Both the position numbers and the translations under genes were made by a program. A stretch of DNA of 64,000 nt from assembly GCA_023052935.1 (NCBI GenBank), contig CM041292.1, forward strand, positions 89,325,169 through 89,389,168. Direction: 5' to 3'. This stretch comes from Piezodorus guildinii (taxonomy: Eukaryota; Arthropoda; Insecta; Hemiptera; Pentatomidae). Within the stretch, counting starts at the first letter, position 1. The number at the start of each line of letters is the position of its first letter. This document shows, piece by piece, positions 44,373 to 56,560 of the stretch. The notes beneath the pieces are model-generated. The model searched no databases. It saw nothing but the letters and a program-made list of their open reading frames with translations, and was not told the DNA's origin.

Positions 44373-44791
44373 AATAAACAGCGAAAATAGTTAATTATTA
44401 TTGATTACATTTATCAACATATTTTGGGGCCTGCGAGATCGTTCTTACACAGTGCCTGATAAACTGATTCATGGGATTTGCTTCTTAGGATTAATTTATT
44501 GCCCAAACAGCTAAACGTGATTGGTAATTTGTAATTAAGGTAAATAAATAAATTGCTAATTGGTATAATAGGTACTGGTTAGGTAAACACATTAATAACC
44601 ACACACTCTTTAGATCAACCACGTTCCAACAGTAACATGTGCTTTTCTTCTTCATTAGCCAATAAAAAAAACTTGACAAACAATAAAAATAATGAAGGTA
44701 GATAGAATTTTTGAGGAATTTGGAAAATTAATAAAAATGTGAAAAATGAAATAAGTGGCGTAAACATCATGTGTTTAAAAAATATTATGAC

Positions 44792-44792
<1 letters not shown>
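44373..44792. other. AT-rich non-coding stretch
   Basis: No supportable feature. Confidence 0.45.

Positions 44793-44854
<62 letters not shown>
44793..44854. repeat. (AT)n microsatellite
   Basis: Uninterrupted AT dinucleotide tract. Confidence 0.95.
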
Positions 44855-44856
<2 letters not shown>

Positions 44857-44864
44857 GTATTTGT

Positions 44865-45310
44865 TTGCCCTTGAGGACTATGCGACTATGATACAGGTTT
44901 TGTTTCCAGTTCTTTCCTCTTGGTCCATCTTTGCTTGAGGACATCACAGAAGTTTTTCCTCCTTTCTTCCCTCCAGGACTTGTTGGACCCAAATACCCCA
45001 TTTTTAAGGAATTTCTGGTATTCTGTTCTATCTTTACTTAAATCCTGCTCAATCCCTGTTTGATTTGTATTGAACTTGTACTCAATAATCTCTTCAGCAA
45101 ATCTTCTTGTACAATCTCTCTTCGCCATATACCTGTATATGTTTCTAAATCAGGGATTTCACTGAATATTTTTCTGTAGGATTTCAGTCTGTATCCTCCT
45201 ACTGTTATTTTGGACCCATAGATTCTCCTTAGAATTTTCCTCTCTATTTTTAGCAGTTCTTTCAGTTTGGGAAAGCACGGAGTCTCTGTCGGAGTCGTAC
45301 AATATCAATA
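44865..45310 (-). pseudogene. LINE-like ORF2 C-terminal fragment
   Basis: Minus-strand frames read LKELLKIERKILRRIYGSKI, GGYRLKSYRKIFSEIPDLE and MAKRDCTRRFAEEIIEYKF, then FGSNKSWREERRKNFCDVL. The LLxxERKILRxI block followed by YRxRSxxEI is a hallmark of LINE ORF2 C-terminal regions. Broken by frameshifts. Distinct from the Jockey family here. Confidence 0.6.
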
Positions 45311-45949
45311 GCTAACCGCTGCAATGTAGCTCCTGATTTTGGCCTTTTTGGAGGGGTATTTTTATTATAAATGCTACTCATTAAATAGTATATTATCCAC
45401 AAATATTTTACCATATACTCTATTCTTTCTTTCTCTAATAAATGTCGGCTAATTAATTCATCCAGGTAAATACCTGGTTATATAAGCTTTAAGTAAAGCT
45501 TTTAACCACTAGTATTTTGCTGATTTCCGTTTTTACTTCGCCCCCTAAAACTTTTGGGTTTGTGGTCATAAATTTGATCTTTTGGAAGGAGGGTTTCAGA
45601 ATTCAGTTCTTCAGGAATATATATCTGCTGAAATATATAATTATATAGATATTGATAACAATTAAACTCTAAAATAAAAATATTTTTGACTTTAATAAAC
45701 TTCCGTCTTTCTTGCGCTAAAACGTGTTCAAAATAATGAAGTAAGGGATTTGTCTCCGGCTAATATTATATGTATAAACGGATTTCTATACATCTCGAGC
45801 AAAAATCAATATTTCTCGTTCCGTACAATTATTACAGCACTTAAGATTATTTTACAATCGTTTTTGTTCGAGCTTTAATGTTATTTGCTATCTGGAAAAA
45901 AAAAAAAAAAAAAAAAAAATTTGCAATAAGCAAATATGATGACTTCCGA
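45311..45949. other. AT-rich non-coding stretch with an A homopolymer
   Basis: An A run of about 24 bases lies at 45897-45920. No gene was recognised. Confidence 0.45.
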
Positions 45950-46525
45950 AAATCGGTTAAAGCAAGGCATCTCTAGGCCACCGCCTCAAAAGTCGTCGGG
46001 GTGGGTTGTACGGGTTCGTGTAGGATTTAAGTGTTTGGGCCGATGGGTTCATGTTGTAAGTCAGTCTGTCATGAAATCTTTTATAATATTCTTTGGCTGT
46101 GTCTGAAACTGTGAGTATGTTTAAGTCCTTGTGAAATAATTCGTTGGTTACATAAAACGGTGCATCCACGATTTTTCGCAATATTTTCGATTAAAGGGTC
46201 TGAATTATTTGGATGTTAGAATATTTGGCAGATCCCCATAGCTCTATCCCGTATGTCCATAATGGTTTGATCAGTACTTTGTAAATAGTAAGTTTGGTGT
46301 TCACGGATAATTTGGATCGTTTGTCAAGCAGACGGGATAGTAATCCAAATCTTCTGTTCAGTTGTTGTCTTTTAAGTCTAATGTGGGTCCTCCATGTCAG
46401 TCTTTTGTCTAAGTACATTCCCAAATATCATCTGATGTCGGAATGGGTTTATCCTCAAAATAGACTGCTGGACAATCCCCATGATTGAGCGTGAAAACGA
46501 TAAATAGACTCTTTGACTGGTTCAT
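45950..46525 (-). pseudogene. Jockey-type LINE ORF2 C-terminal fragment
   Basis: Minus strand: NHGDCPAVYFEDKPIP, then MYLDKRLTWRTHIRLKRQ, GIELWGSAKYSNI, and after a frameshift near 46190 KIVDAPFYVTNELFHKDL to NPPRRLLRRWPRDALL. Both ends are truncated. Related to the LINE at 4484-6515 rather than the one at 16.4 kb, judging by wording of shared motifs, but the two do not overlap so this is inferred. Confidence 0.78.
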
Positions 46526-46713
46526 TTTCACACAGCACTTAAGATAAGTTAAGAAACTACACTAATAAAGACAGTACTGAAATGATCCTCTTTCATTCTT
46601 CTGAAATATTCTTATAATTATTATTTCTATTTGACGGACAATAAATGTAAATAGGTTGACCCTCCCATTATTATTTTTTTACTGAAACATCAAAATAAAG
46701 ACATTTTCTTCTT

Positions 46714-46718
46714 AAATT

Positions 46719-46749
<31 letters not shown>

Positions 46750-47024
46750 TTTATTTATAGTAATTTACAACTGTACTAAAGAATACAATAAGTAAATATG
46801 TAGAATGAATATAAAAAGTCATGAAAATGTCTTGAGAAAGAACCACCCAGTGGTAGCACTTCACTAACTATTTTAATACAGTAGGTCCCGAGGCCACCTT
46901 CTTTTCAGTCGCCTTGGAGGGTTATCAGGGATATCTGAGGAAGATAAATTACGGACAAGTGGGTTTGTATGTGCAGGGAGTTTAGAATGGAAAGAGGAGT
47001 ATCTATCACGGGAAATTGGTTTTT
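46714..47024 (-). mobile_element. Short 5'-truncated LINE insertion with 12-bp target-site duplication
   Basis: The 12-mer aaattggttttt occurs at 46714-46725 and 47013-47024. The minus-strand insert ends with ORF2 C-terminus IPDNPPRRLKRRWPRDLL, a 3' UTR and a poly(A) tail (about 28 T on the plus strand). Only about 290 bases of the LINE were copied. Near-identical in sequence to part of 36775-37470. Confidence 0.85.
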
Positions 47025-47342
47025 GAATGGTTTATTCTCCACACTCCTCCTTAAGTAACATCTCGAAATCAATTATTAAACACAAATAAATATTTTAAAA
47101 ACCTTAGGATATTTGTTTGGTTTTAAAGCTTTAAAAAGCCTTACATTAAAATTATTTTGAGACTAAAGACTGTTATACTAAAAATATTTCCTAGCCAGAA
47201 CCTGCGATTCAAACCGAATTCGGAGTCTCGATAACGGTCTTTAAACGATTCGCCATATCGGGGTGTTGCCATATGTTTTGGGACCGAGATTCACGTACCT
47301 ATTTTTTGGTTTATTATTTTCAATAATTAACCTTAGTAATCG

Positions 47343-48125
47343 AAAAAAAAATCCCCCCCCCACAATTCAAGGGCTTGTTTTTTAAGATACATTGATAAAA
47401 AATAAGGAATAAAAAAAATCCGTTTGTCCGCCGTCCTTGGCTTTTCTCCGAAACTACAGGAACATATTTTTTTTAAATTCTTCACAAAAATACTAGAGCA
47501 TGCATTGATGATCCTAACATATAGATATTGATATCAGCTGGTTATTGACAAAATTCCATAAAAAGTGACTTAATTCAATAACTTAGTTATATTTGAAGAT
47601 AGAGAAAAATGTATTAGTGTTTTTTAACAAAAAATCTTACGATTAAAATTAATTATTACGAGTAAATAAATATAAAAAAAGAGGAAAAAGAAAAAAATTG
47701 CAATTTTACTCATAAATACGCCAAGAACTTAGTTATTTTTCAAGATGGAGATAAATACGGATAGAATTTTGGAATCAGTAAAGCGTGATAAACAAAAATA
47801 AAAAAATAAAAAACATTGAAATATTGCCTATATATACAAAAACCCGTATTTCCAAATAGTAAATAAATAAATCTCTTAGTTTTTTTTTCATAGAAAATTA
47901 ATTGTCCTACAAAATGAAGAAAGAATCATTAAGATTGGTTCTGAATTAGCAGACATATAGCGTTTTGAATTCGACAGTGGTGATATACCATTTTCCTCAT
48001 AACTATTTATTGCTTTTTATATTAGTTAATTGCCTTTTAACAGCTATATAAACAGTCATACCCTAATATAGTTATTTGGAAATAATATACCATTATGTAA
48101 TAATTTTCAGCGTTTTTTATTAATA
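47343..48125 (+). repeat. Repeat family E, copy 2
   Basis: Same order of blocks as 20780-21310 but with about 230 extra bases in the middle (47640-47880). Starts next to a C run (47353-47361). Confidence 0.72.
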
Positions 48126-48242
48126 TGGTTACCTCATAATTTCGGTTAGGTTTTTAAGTACTGCAGGATTTATTTATATGTATGGAAAGTAGAAATTTCC
48201 AACGATTTTAATTTATATTTTTTTTAATGTTGCACCTGTATT

Positions 48243-48247
48243 TTTAT

Positions 48248-48248
<1 letters not shown>
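48243..48248 (-). terminator. Possible AATAAA poly(A) signal for the cuticle-type gene
   Basis: The first AATAAA hexamer found downstream of the stop codon on the minus strand, about 260 bases after it and beyond the AT microsatellite. A nearer non-canonical signal could be used. Confidence 0.35.

Positions 48249-48304
<56 letters not shown>
48249..48304. repeat. (AT)n microsatellite downstream of the cuticle-type gene
   Basis: AT dinucleotide tract, possibly inside the 3' UTR. Confidence 0.93.
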
Positions 48305-48307
<3 letters not shown>

Positions 48308-48507
48308 CATTTGTAATTTCATAAATGTATAATTTTTTTAAGTATACTTTTTTGTCAAGGAATTTGATTGACATTTAAAGGGTAATTAAGAATCATTGTT
48401 TAGTTTTACTATAAAAAATATATTTTACGAATATTTACATGGCCCAGTCTTATAACAATATAACAATATATAACAGCAACAATAACAACAATTATGAAGG
48501 CAGTGGA

Positions 48508-51500
48508 CTAGTCGTGATGCTTCTTCGTGTGGTAGACGTATTTGACCTTGTAGACGGGGTAAGGAACTGGGTAAGGCTTGGCAACTGGGTAGGGAACCTT
48601 CTTCACGACTTTGACGGGCACTGGCTTCTCGATCGGGTAGGGGATCACTTTCTCAACTGGAACCTGGACAGTTTTCTCGACTGGTACAGGTACAGGGATC
48701 TTGATAGCGTAAGGCTCTGGTACTTTGACTGGGATGGGGATGGCTATGCGGTGCGCTACCGGATGTGGCACAGGGATAGCCAAGGTCTTGTGTACAGGGA
48801 TGGCCTTCGTGGTCTCGTGGACATGAGGTTCCTGATGGACCAGCGGAAGATGCCCGACGAGGAGCCCACCTCCGTACCCTCCTGCACCATATCCTATTCC
48901 TCCATATCCTCCTGATGCATATCCTCCAGCTCCGTATCCTCCAGATCCACTGTCTCCACCATGACCGGAGAATGGTACCCACCCACTACCACTGCTGCTC
49001 TCTTCATGACCACTTTCATCGCCGCCTTCTTGTCCTCCTTCATGTCCACCTCCCAGACTGTTGTAGCTGCTTAGGTCTCCACCGCTGTATCCCCCTCCAT
49101 AGCTTGAGCCATAGCTTCCTCCATAGCTACCTCCTCCGAGTCCACCGCTTCCTAGACTGTGTCCACCGATGCTGCCTCCGTATGTGCTACCTCCATAACT
49201 GCCACTTCCATAAGAGCTACCTCCATAGCTTCCTAGACTGCCGCTTTCGCCTCCGTGTCCACCTCCAACACTGGCTAGGGTAAGTCCATGTGAGTCACCG
49301 CCTCCAATACTTCCTCCATAACTTCCTCCGTAGCCCCCTCCGTAACTGCCTCCATAGCTTCCGCCTCCAAGATCACTTCCATAACTTTCACTGCTGGCGC
49401 TACCTCCACCAAGGTCGTGCCCGGAAAGTCCTCCTCCTAGTCCATAACCACCGCTTCCAGAAGATCCAAAGTTAGCGCTGCCTCCATAGCTGTAGCTGCC
49501 GCCATAGCCGCCGCCGTAGTCTCCACCGCTGGATCCTCCACTGAGCCCTCCCTCGTAGCCACCACTATGTCCGCCTAAGTCTCCTCCAGATCCTCCGTAT
49601 CCACCAGATCCACCGCCATAGTCACCACCACTACCACTGCAATTCGTAAAATATATTAAATAATAGTTTTCTTAAAAATTCGTTATAAAATATTTATTTA
49701 ATTTAATTAAACCAATAAAATAATAAAATACTTGAAAACACGTAATGATCCATTCCATAATAATAGGTAACGACTTATTGATTTTACATTTGAAAAATTA
49801 CCTTGATCCTAGGGCGTATCCACGTGTATTTCTCGTTCTGGTTTTCTGGTCATTCTCACATCGCACTAGCGCTATGCATGCTAGTGACACCAGCAAAAGC
49901 TGAAAACAAAAATAATAATATCATTAGTTGGCTTGTGCTCACAATTTCATTTGTACACCGGCATACTCATGCATCGCATATGATCAATGAATTTCAGTTT
50001 AATATCATGATTTGTCAGTAACTGTTCCTTGTTTTGAGCAAATTATCATTTTGAAGTGTACAATGCGTAAATTCATTCAACTGGTGGTCCTGTTTGATCA
50101 TTCATACATTTAAATTGTTGTTAGATTTTGTCACCTTCTCTATAAGTAGTCATTTTCAGTTTGGTCAATTGCATTAAACATGGTTAGTAAAATGAAGATA
50201 TAAATGGAATTCAACTCCAAGTTCAGAGGCTCTTGTTTCATAGGTGAAGAGAATACAATGTCTCATTCCACCCAGGCAGTAAATTATAGAAAAGAATGTG
50301 AAACGTTAAATATATGCATTTCAGCTTGTTCTTTCAATTGGAATTAATAGCCGGCACGCTGTATTTAGCGAAACAATGGTACATAGGAAGAAACGACTGT
50401 TAGAAACTCCTAGTTGTGGGAACAATGTCGTTCAGACTTTCCTCATTTCCGCTTGGATGTTGGATTGTCTTCGTCTTTGTCACCTTCGAGTCCGTCAGCG
50501 TCAAGTTCACCCTATAAAACTAACTAAAGATTATTACTATAAAAGTAAAATATTATACATAACAGTTCTCTTGTGAAAGTAATTAATGTATTATATATGA
50601 TAATACTTGTGTTTATTTACATATATATGGTATAGAAAAAAATATATATGTACGGTTAAGTGGAAATGTGTATATTATAAATTTCTATTATAACCAAAAG
50701 TAAAACCTGAAATAAGTAATATTCTGTTGTCCAGAAAGCTATTAGGAGTTTGCTTACTCATTTCCCACTTTCATTTTGGTAAGCCTAATAGGACTTACAC
50801 GTAACATCCAATCGAATAGCATATGTCATTCTTCCGCATTTACGGGTTCCGCCTAAGATTGAGATGTGATGTCCGATCGATTACAGTGGTATGATTCTGA
50901 TTTCCATATGTTATTTTAAATAAAGAAAAAAAACACATATATATATTTTTTTCATACTGACCTAACTCAAATGAAAGTGAAAGAAAATATTTAAAAAACT
51001 GTTGACGGAGAAAACCTAACTGGTCTCGATATTCGACTTTCTGGTGAGATTAAAGAGTTGAGGGTTTAGTATCTAGCGCCGTAAAGTGAAGCTTTGCTTA
51101 CTTTCTTTGAATCAATGGAAAAACTAATGTTATTGACTTTTTAACAAATTTTCATTTATTTATATTTACAAAATATTATAGATTTGTTGAAATACTTATA
51201 ATTTTCTTCACATGTGATTTTAATACGAATTTTAATTTATTTGATTAAATTACTACATAATTATTAACAAAGACTTTTTATAATCCTTATAGACGAACTT
51301 TAGTTATTTCACAATTGTGGATTCCAGATTCAATGGAAGTAATAAACTTTTAATTTTTAGGCTATAAAATTTTTCGAATATACTTCGAGTTGTAGTAAAA
51401 ATTAATAACAAGCTTTTGAACTTTAAATAAATGTAATACAATAGTTATTGCGATTGTTAAATTGTGTATTAAACTTTTTTACAATAACTTTATTGTTATT

Positions 51501-51662
51501 GAAATTGAAATATATTAAAGCGAAACACCGTAATTTTATTGGCAACGAAACGTTCTGTATTTCTTTTAAGTGTTGTGTGTGAGTTGTTAGTGTTCAATTT
51601 TTTTTTTTTGTATCTGTAAGTGTGTATATGTATGTATGTACTTGTGATTTTACCTTGTTCAT
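48508..51662 (-). CDS. Secreted Gly/Ser/Tyr-rich cuticle-type protein with Val/Pro-rich C-terminus (three exons)
   Basis: Join of 51654-51662 (M-N-K), 49802-49899 and 48508-49636, giving 411 residues. Introns of 1754 and 165 bases have GT...AG ends (AAG|GTAAAA with ttgttttcag; AAG|GTAATT with acgaattgcag), and the phases agree. The signal peptide is about residues 1-17 (MNKLLLVSLACIALVRC), followed by a basic linker. Residues ~37-291 are low-complexity Gly/Ser/Tyr repeats of the SYGG type. Residues ~292-411 are Val/Pro/Lys repeats (PVPVEK, PYPIEKPVPVKVV) ending YHTKKHHD. A tiny first exon that splits the signal peptide is typical of insect cuticle genes. A structural extracellular-matrix role is inferred from composition; no chitin-binding RR motif is seen. 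The exons are far richer in GC than their surroundings. Confidence 0.9.
49900..51653 (-). other. Intron 1 of the cuticle-type gene
   Basis: 1754 bases, AT-rich. It begins GTAAAATC (minus strand) and ends ttgttttcag. A 66-codon open frame on the plus strand (50376-50576) is not supported as a gene. No repeat of the named families was recognised inside. Confidence 0.8.
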
Positions 51663-51680
51663 GATGTCGGTGGTGGATGG

Positions 51681-51716
51681 ACTGATGCAGCCTCTCACCC
51701 TGGCTAGTCTTATATA
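51681..51716 (-). promoter_or_regulatory. Core promoter of the cuticle-type gene: TATA box and TCAGT initiator
   Basis: On the minus strand TATATAAG (51716-51709) precedes the arthropod initiator TCAGT (51685-51681). The TATAAG core starts 31 bases before the initiator A (51683), which is the canonical spacing. The predicted 5' UTR is then about 20 bases, as in many cuticle genes. Confidence 0.8.
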
Positions 51717-51719
51717 GTG

Positions 51720-52232
51720 AGGCACCGCTCCCCGCGCCCCCACCATAGCTCCTCCTTTTCAGCCACATTCTCGGCAAATTCTATTTGTTAAAAGCTAAAA
51801 ATAATTTAAAATGTTTTTTATTTTACTTTTTATACTGAAATTCGATCAGTTTCTGTGCTCACTCGAACGGTGATTCAATTTGAACATAATGAGTCTCGAT
51901 AATTAATTACAATAAAGAAGGAAGAAGTTAAATTATATCATAATCGTACCGATTTTAATGAAAGACTATACATTTTTTTTTTTTTTGTTTTGCAAGGTCC
52001 TAAATCTACTTAAATATTAAAAAAAAAAAAATGGCAATCAAACATTTGGTGATAAACTACTTGCAATATAGTTAAATATGCTGTTTTGTGTAATTAAGAA
52101 CTATCACTGAAAATTTGAAAATTAACACTAACTAATTTTTATTTATCGTGACTTTTATATAGACTGACGTTTAGAGGCATTGTATATAAAGTCAGAACTA
52201 CAAAAACATTTTTTTTTTTTTAAATACTATTA
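51720..52232. other. Upstream flank of the cuticle-type gene
   Basis: A GC-richer 60 bases (51720-51775, containing ggcaccgctccccgcgccc) directly upstream of the TATA box, then AT-rich DNA. Possible regulatory sites cannot be named. Confidence 0.4.
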
Positions 52233-52400
52233 ATTTTTCAACCCATGAAGGTTTCAGTGCTTGCAGAGATTCGTACTGTTTTGTATACCAAGGCCGTGCA
52301 AGGAGATCAAGCTCAGCCGCAAGGTTTTGTCCCACTAACCAAGGGTACCCACTTTATAAAGGCTGGTTGAACCCAAGTAGGATCTTCCTACCCTTTAATA
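52233..52400 (-). repeat. SINE A 3' half
   Basis: Minus-oriented body: tcaacccatgaaggtttcag, then gctcagccgcaaggttttg and aagggtacccactttataaa. The tRNA-like head is lost. Confidence 0.72.
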
Positions 52401-53835
52401 TCACGATCTCTAATAAAATTTACTAACTAATATTACACTTATTCCATTGGAAGTGTTGTGAATTAATCGTTGCTTTGGCTTATACCTGTCATAATGGAAT
52501 TTCATAAATTGTTTTATGCTTTGGAATATTTGATATTAAAATGTTTATCATGAATGTTTGTAAATTATTTTTATTCTTTTTAAGCTATTTGTGTAGTACT
52601 AATTAATATTCATTTGAATCTGTTTTATAATTTATGGCCTTATTTCTATTTTCAGTTTAATATATGGCTATTTTTTTTTCATTTTTGTGACATCTTTATT
52701 TGAATCAAAATACAGAAATTTTACAGTGTAAGTAGACATTTTAAAGTCACTATCCCACTAAGGCGAGCCCATTTGTGGGAAAAGAGTTCACCTAAAACAC
52801 ACATTAACACAGTACAATTATATAAGAATACAATTATAAAGAAACAGTAACACAGTACAGTACAGTAAACAGTAAGGAGCAGTAATTGACAGCCAAAAAG
52901 CTATAAGGAATACACATACATATATACAAGATTTAAAATTAAAGCTTGTAAATACAAATTGAATTATATAATACCTAATTAATTTTTTTTCCGATTTTAG
53001 ATTAACTTGTTTAATGTTTTTGGCTTATGAAAAATTATATTTGCACTGTGATGCGCTAATGATGTGTAATATATTTCTTTGCGTATTTAAACTTTTCCCC
53101 ATTTAAATCTTTTCACGTTTAAGACAATCCAATCTGTGTGATATGTTTTGCTTTTCTTAATCATTAATGGTTTATTTCGTAGTTTGTTGGATTAATACTT
53201 AATGTGATTATATGGACTAAATGTCATACAGTTATTGTCATATAATTTAAATACACATATAATGTTTATATTTAATCTTGGGACCAAATTTATTTTAAAA
53301 TTTTTTTTAAGTTGTTTGATATTTGGCGTGATGTTATTTTTACTTTTCTGAAGGTCTTTGTTAATATTATAAATACTATAAATTATACAGAGATGGATTT
53401 TTTGTGGGTTTTATTATTTAAAATTGATTTAATTTTGACATTCAATAGTTTTTTTTGGTGTATATTAGTAATATAGCTCGCATCATTTTGCTATATTCAT
53501 TTTATCATGTTTGTTTGACCATGGTTTTTGAGTAGAACTGATTTTTCAAGATACTGAATATTATTTTAAAAAGTTGTTATTTCATAGAAAACCTTAATAA
53601 CACAGTGATAATGATAAATCGTACAGCCTACCAAAACGAAACTCGGTAGCAACGATTTCTTAGTAATGAGTCACACTGATGCAACTATTCATATTCTTAA
53701 ATAACGATATCCTTAATTAATTAACCAAGAAAATTGAATCTATCGTTTTAACTGATTACAGCCCTCCACTATAGGATAAGAGCAATTGCTAATATTTAAT
53801 TCGTGGTAAATACTAAATTAGATTTAATAATGTAA
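52401..53835. other. AT-rich non-coding stretch
   Basis: About 1.4 kb with a short (acagt)n-like run near 52850-52870. No gene or named repeat was seen. Confidence 0.5.
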
Positions 53836-54090
53836 GTTTGTTTGTTAATTCAGTTAACGTAACTTTATGCTATTTTGGCTAATCGGACGATGGTGCAGTG
53901 GGAGGTCTTGAACTTTTTCTAATCCAGGTTCAGTTATGATGGGGAACTTTAACGAATACCTGACATCTCAGATGGTCTAGTAAACAATTTTACTTCCCCT
54001 CCAAAAGAAGGCATACCAAGAAGTTTTTACTTCTTTTGAAGAATCCAAGGGCCAAGTGCCGGCTATCCACTAAACCACAGATGACCTCTA
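53836..54090 (-). repeat. SINE B, diverged copy
   Basis: Minus-oriented: tail gtttgtttgttaattcagtt, then aacgtaactttatgct and taatcggacgatggtgcagt, with the body to a decayed head near 54080. Confidence 0.78.
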
Positions 54091-54142
54091 TAAAGTGAAT
54101 ATATTTAGAAACTAGTATGCAGCTGTAAGATATATCCACAAG

Positions 54143-54257
<115 letters not shown>

Positions 54258-54280
54258 CATGTATCAATATTAAATAGGTG

Positions 54281-54525
54281 TTGTTGTTTATTTATTTAAC
54301 GTAACTTCATGCTACTGTAGCTAATCGGATGATGCTACAGTAGGAGTACTGTATTTCGCTGATCCAGGTTTAATTACGGGTGAGATCATTAACGAGAACA
54401 TGATATCCCACAAGCTTGGAACCAACATTTTACGTCCAATCCGAAGAAAGGCACAAACAGGGATTTTTTAATGCTTTAAAATAATTATAGGGATCCAAAT
54501 ACGCGACCAGCCTTTGAAAATTCAA
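54281..54525 (-). repeat. SINE B, diverged copy
   Basis: Minus-oriented: ttgtttatttatttaacgt, then taatcggatgatgctacagt and body to near 54525. The head is degenerate. Confidence 0.78.
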
Positions 54526-54589
54526 GTAGCGACATTTAACAGTATTCTTTTTTGTATACTTATCATTATATTTGTTTTGTAACCCGATG

Positions 54590-54800
54590 AAAAATGGTTA
54601 TGTAAGCCTAAAATTGGATAGGGGTCTTTATCGAGTACCTGGCACCACACAGGCTTGAGACTACCTTTTTACGTTACATCCGAAGGACGGACTAAGGATT
54701 TTTCATACTCATTAATAAATTCTTTCGCCATCGGCCAGGTTTAAATCCGCGACCTTGGGTATAGAAAGCTGTTATACTGGCCTATACACCACAGGTGTCT
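54590..54800 (-). repeat. SINE B, head-containing partial copy
   Basis: Minus-oriented 5' part: gtacctggcaccacacaggc, then a B-box-like ggtttaaatccgcgacctt and an A-box region near 54780. The tail end is missing. Confidence 0.75.
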
Positions 54801-55212
54801 TCGATAAGTAGATGTTTCATTTCTATAATTTCCACGTCCTTAGAAGGATAATGGGAATTTACTAATGGCAAAAATGCTAATTGTTAATTTATTTTATTTT
54901 ATTTACTCAATAAATAAAATTACATTAAACAACAACTTTTTATTTTATTGTCTGACTATTTATTGTATTGTTGGCAGACAATAAATAGTTAAAACATTTT
55001 AATTTATTTCATTTACTGACCACAATCCGGCCTAATTTCTTCCTGAAATTCTCAGTGGTCAACTATTTATATCAATCGTAAATTAAGTTAATAAAAGGTA
55101 CCCAGGATTCATCAATTCATGACTTACACATAAATACCTACCTACATAATAGGCTTATGGTTATACAGATAATTCTTGCTAAAAAAATATATTTGTATTT
55201 TTTATCCGTAAG
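54801..55212. other. AT-rich non-coding stretch
   Basis: No gene recognised. A short inverted pair, attgtctgactatttattg and gcagacaataaatagtta, lies near 54946-54980. Confidence 0.45.
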
Positions 55213-55410
55213 GATTGGTGTGATCTAGTGAACAGAGCCAGGTGGCGACCCTTAGGTTTGGAGACCCTCCTGGGACAGACCCCGCCTCTTTAAAGTAGAT
55301 ACCCCAATTGGGGAAAAATCCTGGCGGATGAGCGTGATGGCCGTTGGCCTAGAAACAGTACGAATCTCTTTATGTACTGAACTCGAGACCTTCATGGGTT
55401 GTAGAGGTAC

Positions 55411-55443
<33 letters not shown>
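55213..55443 (+). mobile_element. SINE A with a long poly(T) tail
   Basis: Plus-oriented: a degenerate head (ggtgtgatctagtgaacag), body, and gggttgtagaggtacag followed by about 32 T. The flanks share ttttttatcc (about 55199-55208 and after the tail), a possible but low-complexity TSD. Confidence 0.78.
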
Positions 55444-55445
<2 letters not shown>

Positions 55446-56504
55446 CCTTAGAATATGGAGTGTTGTGGTGGGAATAGATATGATTACTCTTCTGCTGCAT
55501 TTCATACATTTTAAGAGAGTTCTGATGTATGGGGGCCTGAAAAGAAATATTTGTCGAGCAGGTTCTTAGTCTCTAATGATGGAGCTCAATAGTAGTTTGT
55601 GTCTGTTAGTTTTTTCAGTCTGGTTTGTAAAAATTTCTGCCATCGTTGTGGTCGTCCTCCCAGAGTTCGTATATTAAATAATAGTTTTGTACAGTATTGG
55701 AGGCTTTCACAGAATTTGAAATGTCTCCATGATTTTAAGTCTGTCTCTGTCGGGAGTTTCCGGTTCGTGTGTAGTAAGTCAGGTTCTTTGCAGAGGGTTA
55801 TGCCTTAAAAAGTGTAACCTCTAGGAACACAATTTTGTTTGCTGTCATGTTCTGTAAACCTATCACCTGATAGACCTTTGTTAAAGAGTTATTTCTATTT
55901 TTTCTTTATAAAGAAATTCTAGAAAGAGAAAATAATACAGTCGGTCATTTAAAAATGAAATAAAAATCAATCTATATTATAAAATATATGCTGATTGTCC
56001 TTTATATTGATGTTCTATTAATCAAAATAGATTAATGATGTCACAAGGTCATATAATGATCACCAAGATGAAACTACATCGCTATATCGCTCCGGAAACA
56101 TGAACTTTGAGTATAGTGAATGAGCAGTCTATTAGAGTATATGAACGTTCCGCAAATAGGGAAGTCTACTGGGACACTTGCATAGAGGGTGTATGAAATA
56201 GAAAAAGTAATCATTAAATTAACACCACTCTGGGAAAACAAGATATTATGAGATTTATCAAGTCTCAGATAATCAGCTGAATCAGAAGGCGGCATCAGGC
56301 CGATTTCATAATCTGGTACACAAAAAGAAACTAGATAAACTAATTGGAACAAGAATGAAAAAGAAATGAGCACGCAAAAGATGGCGCAGCGAGCGATTAG
56401 AAGGAAGACTTCAAGATGAGAGTAACGGGATGGAGGACTGAGGCTCTAGATCAACAGAAAGAGACCAATGTCCATTATATACTACAGTTCCGAATGTATT
56501 TATA
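55444..56504. other. Stretch with an unassigned open frame
   Basis: On the minus strand 55500-55810 is open for about 100 codons except for one TGA (GGRPQRWQKFLQTRLKKLTD is part of it). It resembles a decayed coding segment of an unknown element. No domain is recognised. Confidence 0.35.
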
Positions 56505-56509
56505 TATAT

Positions 56510-56558
<49 letters not shown>
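56505..56558. repeat. (AT)n microsatellite
   Basis: AT dinucleotide tract. Confidence 0.95.

Positions 56559-56560
<2 letters not shown>

Noticed and set aside
48439..49475. Plus-strand open frames over the cuticle-type gene (158, 122 and 61 codons)
   Set aside because: They are antisense shadows of the GC-rich, repetitive minus-strand exon. The minus frame has a signal peptide, splice sites and promoter, and the plus frames have none.
50376..50576. 66-codon frame in intron 1 of the cuticle-type gene
   Set aside because: Lies inside a well-supported intron on the opposite strand; composition is not convincing.
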